Assembly (NCBI GenBank): GCA_002171575.2
Contig: NHEI02000030.1
Span: 6,691 to 26,640 of the forward strand
Direction of reading: 5' to 3'
DNA: 19,950 nt
DNA from: Flavobacteriaceae bacterium TMED81
Lineage (GTDB): Bacteria > Bacteroidota > Bacteroidia > Flavobacteriales > Flavobacteriaceae
A program made the translations under genes and the position numbers. Of this stretch, positions 15,718 to 19,950 are shown in pieces (the stretch's first letter is position 1; the number at the start of each line of letters is the position of its first letter). Under the pieces are notes generated by a model. That model was not told where the DNA came from. It ran no database searches and saw nothing but the letters and a program-made list of their open reading frames with translations.

Positions 15718-16629
15718 TTATGAATGCTTATTAATTTGCTCACGAAACGTACTTTCAAAAATTTTATCAGCATTCTCCGTTTCAAAGCCCTCTCTACGGT
15801 GGGAGTTTGTCAGTTTCTCTTTGGGTAGTTTTGTATATTGTGGAAGAGGTAAACGTTCGGCAAATTCGATATAGCTCCCTGCAATCTCTGCTGTCTCTCC
15901 ATCTGCAAAAGTTGCTTGTATACTTTCTGCGACCGTACTACTTTGGCGCAATAAGTGATCTCGACTAATTTTGATTTCACCGCCTGCATCATTGAGTTTT
16001 ATGCCAATTGATTTTAAAAATTTATTGAAAGATGCCAACTCATGATAGGGTGCTGGCAGTTCGTGCACACTAATGGTGTAATGATTCAAATAATATCGAT
16101 TGTACAATACCCATGAACCATATTCAGACTCTGTTAAAAGGGCGTTATAATCGGCTAATCGTGGTAATTCCCAAAGTGCTTTATGAAGATAAGTAACCAC
16201 ATCATCAACATTGTCAAGATCAATTTGATGAATAGGGTCATCGTGAATCCCTTTGGTGTAGTGATGAATAATTTGTTGCGCTTGTTTGGAGAGGTTTTCC
16301 ACTTTTAATTCACTGATAAAAACACGTGGATAGCTGTCATGTGGCGGTTTATACCAATAGGCCTCCAATTTCTTTTTTGGAAAAAAATAGTGGTCTTGTT
16401 TGGTGTATCCGTGATGAAGGAAGATCCGTTCAAATGAGGAAATGCCAAGATTGGGAACACCCAATGTCCGAAAGGCAATATGGTCATTGACAATATCTTC
16501 TTGTTCTGATATTAAACCCAGGTTTTTCATACCTGAACTCACAGTTTTAACATCGGGCACGCGTTGTGCATAAGGAACAAACAATCCATTTAAAATGCGA
16601 TTGAGGGGCTTGTTGTCTGAAAAATTCAT
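15718..16629 (-). CDS. DUF1338 / 2-oxoadipate dioxygenase-decarboxylase-like protein (HglS family)
   Basis: A 303-residue cytoplasmic protein of the DUF1338 family, which has a vicinal-oxygen-chelate fold and a non-haem iron site. Likely metal ligands are His50 in NDHIAFRTLG (48-57), His183 in LNHYTISVHELP (181-192) and Glu255 in GSYIEFAERLP (251-261). Arg54, next to the first His, matches the substrate-carboxylate Arg described for HglS. The best characterised member, Pseudomonas putida HglS (formerly YdcJ), converts 2-oxoadipate to D-2-hydroxyglutarate in lysine catabolism. The C-terminal REGFETENADKIFEST block is also typical. It starts 6 bp after a lysine-6-dehydrogenase/saccharopine-dehydrogenase-like gene, which supports a lysine-degradation role. 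The family call is strong; the exact substrate in this organism is inferred. It is convergent with bshA. Confidence 0.9.
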   Translation of the reverse strand: MNFSDNKPLNRILNGLFVPYAQRVPDVKTVSSGMKNLGLISEQEDIVNDHIAFRTLGVPNLGISSFERIFLHHGYTKQDHYFFPKKKLEAYWYKPPHDSYPRVFISELKVENLSKQAQQIIHHYTKGIHDDPIHQIDLDNVDDVVTYLHKALWELPRLADYNALLTESEYGSWVLYNRYYLNHYTISVHELPAPYHELASFNKFLKSIGIKLNDAGGEIKISRDHLLRQSSTVAESIQATFADGETAEIAGSYIEFAERLPLPQYTKLPKEKLTNSHRREGFETENADKIFESTFREQINKHS

Positions 16630-16635
16630 GATTGA

Positions 16636-17700
16636 CTATTTAGGTTGCAATAAAGATCCATTTGTGGTCGTATAAAAATCAGACAATGATATCATTTCTT
16701 GTTTGATAAACCCCTTTTGTGGGAGAGTTTGTGAAGCAACCATTTCAACCACTGCCGCCAGTGATGCGGCGGTTGTCCAGGATATGGCTCGCCAAACCTT
16801 TCCGTGAATTTCGATGGGGAAATAGGTTTGAAAAAACTCTTTTCTCTGCATTTTCCCATCCATACTACCTTCTACAACCGCATAGACATGAACCAAATCT
16901 TCGTCTACCGGTGGCTTTGCAGTTGTCAAGATTTTTTCGAGTTGTTGTAAATCTTCTTTCATTACCAACTCATACATCAAAAACTGCATAAGCTTTCCAT
17001 GCCCAGGGTAACGAATCGTTTTGTAATTGAGTGTATCTACTTTTCCTTCAAATGTGGAACACATTGTGCCAAGGCCGCCAGAAGTTGTAAATGCTTCATA
17101 TTCTTGTCCTTCAATATTCAAGTATTCAAATCCCTCAAGAGCTGGTACATTTTTCCTTTCGCCATTGTGAATCGCTTCCGCATCATTGAGATACTCGTTG
17201 ATTACGCCTGTTGGCGACCATGTAAAGGAGTAGGCAAGCTGACCGTTTGGGTATCTTGGCAATGCTCCCACCCGCAATTCGATATCCCGAAGTTGGTCAA
17301 ATTGACTTGCCAAGTCCCCTCCGAGAATTCCAATAAAGCCAGGAGCCAAGCCACATTGTGGAGCAAGAACCGAAACAGAATGCTCAGAAAGCGTTTCGAT
17401 GTGGCGCATGGTGTTCACATCTTCAGTAAGGTCGAAGTAGTGAATTCCTTTTCGATGTGCAATTTCGGCAATATGTGTGTTCAAATAATAGGGCAGTGCA
17501 GAAATTACAGCGTCCATGCCTTCCATTGCAATTTTGATGTGATCCACCTTTCCAATATTTAACTGTTTAACAGTAAAGGGCAATTTCATTTCATAGTGGG
17601 GAGCACGGATATCAAACCCTGTTACTTTAAATTTTTCACTCAGAAGTACGCCAACTAAAGTCCCCACTTTCCCAAGTCCGAGAACAGCAATCTTGTTCAT
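16636..17700 (-). CDS. Saccharopine dehydrogenase-family oxidoreductase, lysine 6-dehydrogenase-like
   Basis: A 354-residue NAD(P)-dependent enzyme with an N-terminal Rossmann motif IAVLGLGKVGT (4-14) and a saccharopine-dehydrogenase C-terminal domain. Segments such as LAPQCGLAPGFIGILGG, AFTTSGGLGTMCSTF and YKTIRYPGHG closely resemble what I recall of Geobacillus lysine 6-dehydrogenase (lysine to allysine/piperideine-6-carboxylate). The saccharopine-splitting LYS9 type is the main alternative. Either would supply 2-aminoadipate semialdehyde, consistent with the DUF1338 enzyme encoded 6 bp downstream. Tandem ATGs lie at 17701-17703 and 17698-17700; I chose the second because it puts the Rossmann strand at residue 3. 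The frame extends to 17739, but that extension (MFFYNFITIKCC...) is AT-rich leader and not family-like. Confidence 0.88.
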   Translation of the reverse strand: MNKIAVLGLGKVGTLVGVLLSEKFKVTGFDIRAPHYEMKLPFTVKQLNIGKVDHIKIAMEGMDAVISALPYYLNTHIAEIAHRKGIHYFDLTEDVNTMRHIETLSEHSVSVLAPQCGLAPGFIGILGGDLASQFDQLRDIELRVGALPRYPNGQLAYSFTWSPTGVINEYLNDAEAIHNGERKNVPALEGFEYLNIEGQEYEAFTTSGGLGTMCSTFEGKVDTLNYKTIRYPGHGKLMQFLMYELVMKEDLQQLEKILTTAKPPVDEDLVHVYAVVEGSMDGKMQRKEFFQTYFPIEIHGKVWRAISWTTAASLAAVVEMVASQTLPQKGFIKQEMISLSDFYTTTNGSLLQPK

Positions 17701-17703
17701 CAT

Positions 17704-17950
17704 ACAACATTTTATAGTAATAAAGTTATAAAAAAACAATACAGTTTGTTTCTACTCTATAAAAATTCAGGATTTCGTTTCCGTTTTGATGACGAATGCT
17801 GGTCGGAAAGTAACCCCTTTTCAAACTATTTTTCAAATCTTTACGGGCGTTTGGTGATTATTTTTGTCTTCTTACTCATCAATAGACAACTAAGTTATCA
17901 TTTTTTCACAATTTCTTCGTTATTGTATTATCTTGCAGTTCCTACTTATT
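17704..17950. promoter_or_regulatory. Divergent intergenic region between the lysine-catabolism pair and the TonB receptor gene
   Basis: About 250 bp between two divergent starts, so promoters for both directions must lie here. On the plus strand TATTTTTG at 17859-17866 fits the Bacteroidota -7 consensus TAnnTTTG, but no TTG is present at the expected -33 spacing (about 17833-17841), so the match may be chance in AT-rich DNA. On the minus strand TAACTTTA, shortly upstream of 17703, is a one-mismatch candidate. I saw no clear inverted repeat, riboswitch or small gene. The open frame crossing this region on the plus strand is low-complexity and continues out of frame into the receptor gene, so I do not count it as a gene. 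Confidence 0.3.
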
Positions 17951-19950
17951 ATGATTGTGTACAAATATGTTTATATTATACTTTTCAGTTTTGGCTTTGT
18001 CAACGCACAAGACTTTGTTTCTGGCATAGTTTACGGCGACAATCCCGACAATCCACTCCCCGGCGCAAATGTATATTGGCTTTCGACTGATATAGGAACG
18101 GTAACAAATATCGATGGCAAGTTTTCCCTGCAAAGTGAACCTGAGGCTGCCAAATTGATCATTTCCTATGTTGGATTTATATCTGACACCTTGACTGTTC
18201 GTGGAGCTCAACGAATCACTCATGTCTTGCAAAGTAATGAGAGCGAAGATCTCGACGAGGTTGTTGTTTCACAACGAAAAAAATCAAGTCAGTTGTCATT
18301 TCTTTCCACACAAAACATATTGAACGTCAGTAGCGAGGAGCTTCTCAAAGCGGCTTGTTGTAACCTTTCTGAAAGTTTTGAAACCAATCCTGCGATTGAT
18401 GTCAATTTTGACAATGCACTTACGGGTGTAAAGCAAGTCCAAATGATGGGGTTGCCTAGTCCATATTTATTATTTACCGAGGAAAATATCCCCATAATTA
18501 GAGGAGCATCTCAAGTTTATGGTTTGAGTTTTACACCGGGCACATGGATTGAGAATCTCCAAATCACCAAGGGAGCTGGAAGCGTAATCAACGGTTATGA
18601 AAGTATGACAGGTCAAATCAATGCAGAGTTAAAAAAACCGTTGACAAGTGAAAGAATGTTTCTCAATCTGTTTCGTTCTTTAGAAGGACGCAACGAGTTA
18701 AATTTTCACACCAAAACGACTTTATCTTCTAAACTGTCAGCAAATGTGTTTGTGCATTACAATGAGCGTTCAGAAAAAATTGACAAAAACAAAGATGGAT
18801 TTTTAGACATGCCCTTGTCAGAACAAGTCAATGTCCTCAGCCGATTTCAATATCTGGATTCTGAAAAGGGATGGGTGTCGTTTTTGAATATTCGATTCCT
18901 ACAAGACGACAAAATCTTTGGTCAAGCTGACTTCGTCCCAAAATCTCATAAAAACACAACATCAGTTTGGGGAAGTGAAATCGTGACAAATCGATATGAA
19001 TCGTCCTTAAAAATCGGCTATGTTTTTCCTGATTTACCTTATCAAAGTTTTGGGACACAACTGGCGTATAGTGATCACAGTCAAGAGTCGTATTTTGGAT
19101 TGCGCACCTATGATATTCGCCACAAAAGCGGATTTGCCAATCTACTCTTTAATTCTATTCTTGGAAACACCCTTCATAAGTTTAAAACAGGCATACAGTT
19201 TGCTTATGATGCCTATGACGAGCTGATTGTAACCCAAACCGCAAACCGAATTGACCGTTCAGTTGGCGCATTTTTCGAATATAGTTATGATAGCTTGGAG
19301 CGGCTCAATATGGTATTGGGACTTCGTTTTGACCACCATAACAATATTGGCAGTTTCCTAACCCCTCGTGCGCATCTCCGCTATGCATTTTCAGATACAT
19401 CCAGTTTGCGGTTTTCTGCTGGAAGTGGACGTCGAGTTGCTGCGGCTTTTGCTGAAAATCAAAAATTGTTTGGCTCTGGAAGAACAATACAAACGCCAAA
19501 TCTTCAAAGTTATGATTTTGGGTTAGCCCCAGAACATGCATGGAACTATGGAGTTAGTTTTTTGAAGGGATTTCAAATCGGTTCCATTCCCTTAAACATA
19601 AATGCAGATCTGTATCGAACAGAGTTTGTCAATCAAGTTGTTGTGGATTGGGAAACGCTGGGACAAATCTCGTTTTATAATTTATCAGGTAAAAGCTATG
19701 CAAATAGTTTTCAACTGGGTCTTGACACACGTTTATTTCGAATTTTAGATGCTCGTTTTGCCTATAAATACTACGATGTCCAAGTTGACTACTCATCGGG
19801 GCGTATGCAAAAGCCCTTACAGCCAAAAAAACGCTATTTTATGAATATAGGATATATCAGCACCAAATGGCGCATGGATGCGACCTATCACCATACGGGG
19901 TCTCAACGTATCCCACCAACGATAGTAAACCCAAATGGGTTTGAAAGTGA
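17951..19950 (+). CDS. TonB-dependent outer-membrane receptor with carboxypeptidase-regulatory-like domain (3' truncated by window)
   Basis: The frame opens at ATG 17951 and stays open for 666 codons to the window edge. A signal peptide (MIVYKYVYIILFSFGFVNA) is followed by a CarboxypepD_reg-like domain (about 21-93, SGIVYGDNPDNPLPGANVYW...GTVTNIDGKFSL). A TonB-box-like EDLDEVVVS (99-107) comes next, then a plug domain (about 112-230, ending in GAGSVINGYESMTGQINAEL) and barrel strands rich in alternating aromatic residues. It should take up a bound ligand across the outer membrane using TonB energy. The plug has the ACCNLSESFETNP motif with vicinal Cys136-Cys137; I recall this subtype near heavy-metal-associated-domain genes, suggesting metal uptake, but the downstream neighbours are not visible. 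No SusD gene is seen. Confidence 0.92.
   Translation, partial: MIVYKYVYIILFSFGFVNAQDFVSGIVYGDNPDNPLPGANVYWLSTDIGTVTNIDGKFSLQSEPEAAKLIISYVGFISDTLTVRGAQRITHVLQSNESEDLDEVVVSQRKKSSQLSFLSTQNILNVSSEELLKAACCNLSESFETNPAIDVNFDNALTGVKQVQMMGLPSPYLLFTEENIPIIRGASQVYGLSFTPGTWIENLQITKGAGSVINGYESMTGQINAELKKPLTSERMFLNLFRSLEGRNELNFHTKTTLSSKLSANVFVHYNERSEKIDKNKDGFLDMPLSEQVNVLSRFQYLDSEKGWVSFLNIRFLQDDKIFGQADFVPKSHKNTTSVWGSEIVTNRYESSLKIGYVFPDLPYQSFGTQLAYSDHSQESYFGLRTYDIRHKSGFANLLFNSILGNTLHKFKTGIQFAYDAYDELIVTQTANRIDRSVGAFFEYSYDSLERLNMVLGLRFDHHNNIGSFLTPRAHLRYAFSDTSSLRFSAGSGRRVAAAFAENQKLFGSGRTIQTPNLQSYDFGLAPEHAWNYGVSFLKGFQIGSIPLNINADLYRTEFVNQVVVDWETLGQISFYNLSGKSYANSFQLGLDTRLFRILDARFAYKYYDVQVDYSSGRMQKPLQPKKRYFMNIGYISTKWRMDATYHHTGSQRIPPTIVNPNGFES

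Noticed and set aside
16999..17562. 187-codon plus-strand open frame opposite the saccharopine-dehydrogenase-like gene
   Set aside because: It lies wholly antisense to a gene with clear conserved motifs; its sequence is Cys/Phe/Ser-rich with no domain pattern, so it is a shadow.
17859..17866. TATTTTTG matching the Bacteroidota -7 consensus as a firm promoter call
   Set aside because: No TTG element at the expected -33 spacing; in such AT-rich DNA the match can be chance, so it is only mentioned as a weak candidate in the intergenic entry.
17746..18090. Plus-strand open frame of 114 codons between the divergent genes
   Set aside because: It is rich in Phe, Tyr, Leu and Cys as expected from AT-rich non-coding DNA, has no family resemblance, and runs out of frame into the signal peptide and N-terminal domain of the TonB receptor that clearly starts at 17951.
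1..19950. CRISPR array, tRNA, rRNA, insertion sequence, prophage or defence system
   Set aside because: No regularly spaced direct repeats, no transposase or integrase motifs, no recognisable structured RNA gene; coding density by core metabolic and envelope genes leaves little unexplained sequence.

Overview
The window is chromosomal DNA from a Bacteroidota bacterium, most likely a marine or free-living member of the Flavobacteriaceae. Four things point there: moderately AT-rich DNA; A/T-rich leaders instead of Shine-Dalgarno sites; a SusC-like TonB-dependent receptor with an N-terminal carboxypeptidase-regulatory-like domain; and a gene order (tamB, pfkA, gap, sugar kinase; lptD, ridA; amidase, MCE, Fe-S, HAD, Fe-S, GH3, bshA) that I recall as conserved in flavobacteria. 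The call rests on reading protein motifs, not on a database search. I saw no rRNA, tRNA, CRISPR array, insertion sequence or phage gene, and the region reads as vertically inherited core genome.

Layout. Positions 1-519 hold the 3' end of a tamB-like gene. Positions 630-3505 (+) hold 6-phosphofructokinase, glyceraldehyde-3-phosphate dehydrogenase and a BadF/NagK-type sugar kinase. Positions 3502-6576 (-) hold an lptD-like outer-membrane gene followed by ridA, tail-to-tail with the kinase gene. From about 6496 to 15715 (+) runs a long co-directional block: SPOR-containing amidase, MCE protein, membrane Fe-S/cytochrome-like protein, small HAD protein, CCG-domain Fe-S protein, a conserved hypothetical, a secreted GH3/serine-hydrolase fusion, and BshA of bacillithiol synthesis. 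Positions 15718-17700 (-) hold a two-gene unit, a lysine-6-dehydrogenase/saccharopine-dehydrogenase-type enzyme and a DUF1338 enzyme, which together suggest lysine catabolism through 2-oxoadipate. A 250 bp divergent intergenic region precedes a TonB-dependent receptor gene that starts at 17951 and runs off the right edge.

How the genes fit together. One theme is envelope construction and turnover: TamB, LptD, MCE lipid transport, the amidase and the GH3 enzyme. A second is central and amino-sugar metabolism: PfkA, GAPDH and the NagK-like kinase. A third is redox chemistry: the split Fe-S module and the thiol enzyme BshA. No obvious defence island or exotic new system is present. The most interesting under-described elements are the Fe-S/HAD/CCG module at 8667-11220, the lysine-degradation pair, and the head-to-head overlapping 5' ends of lptD and the amidase gene.
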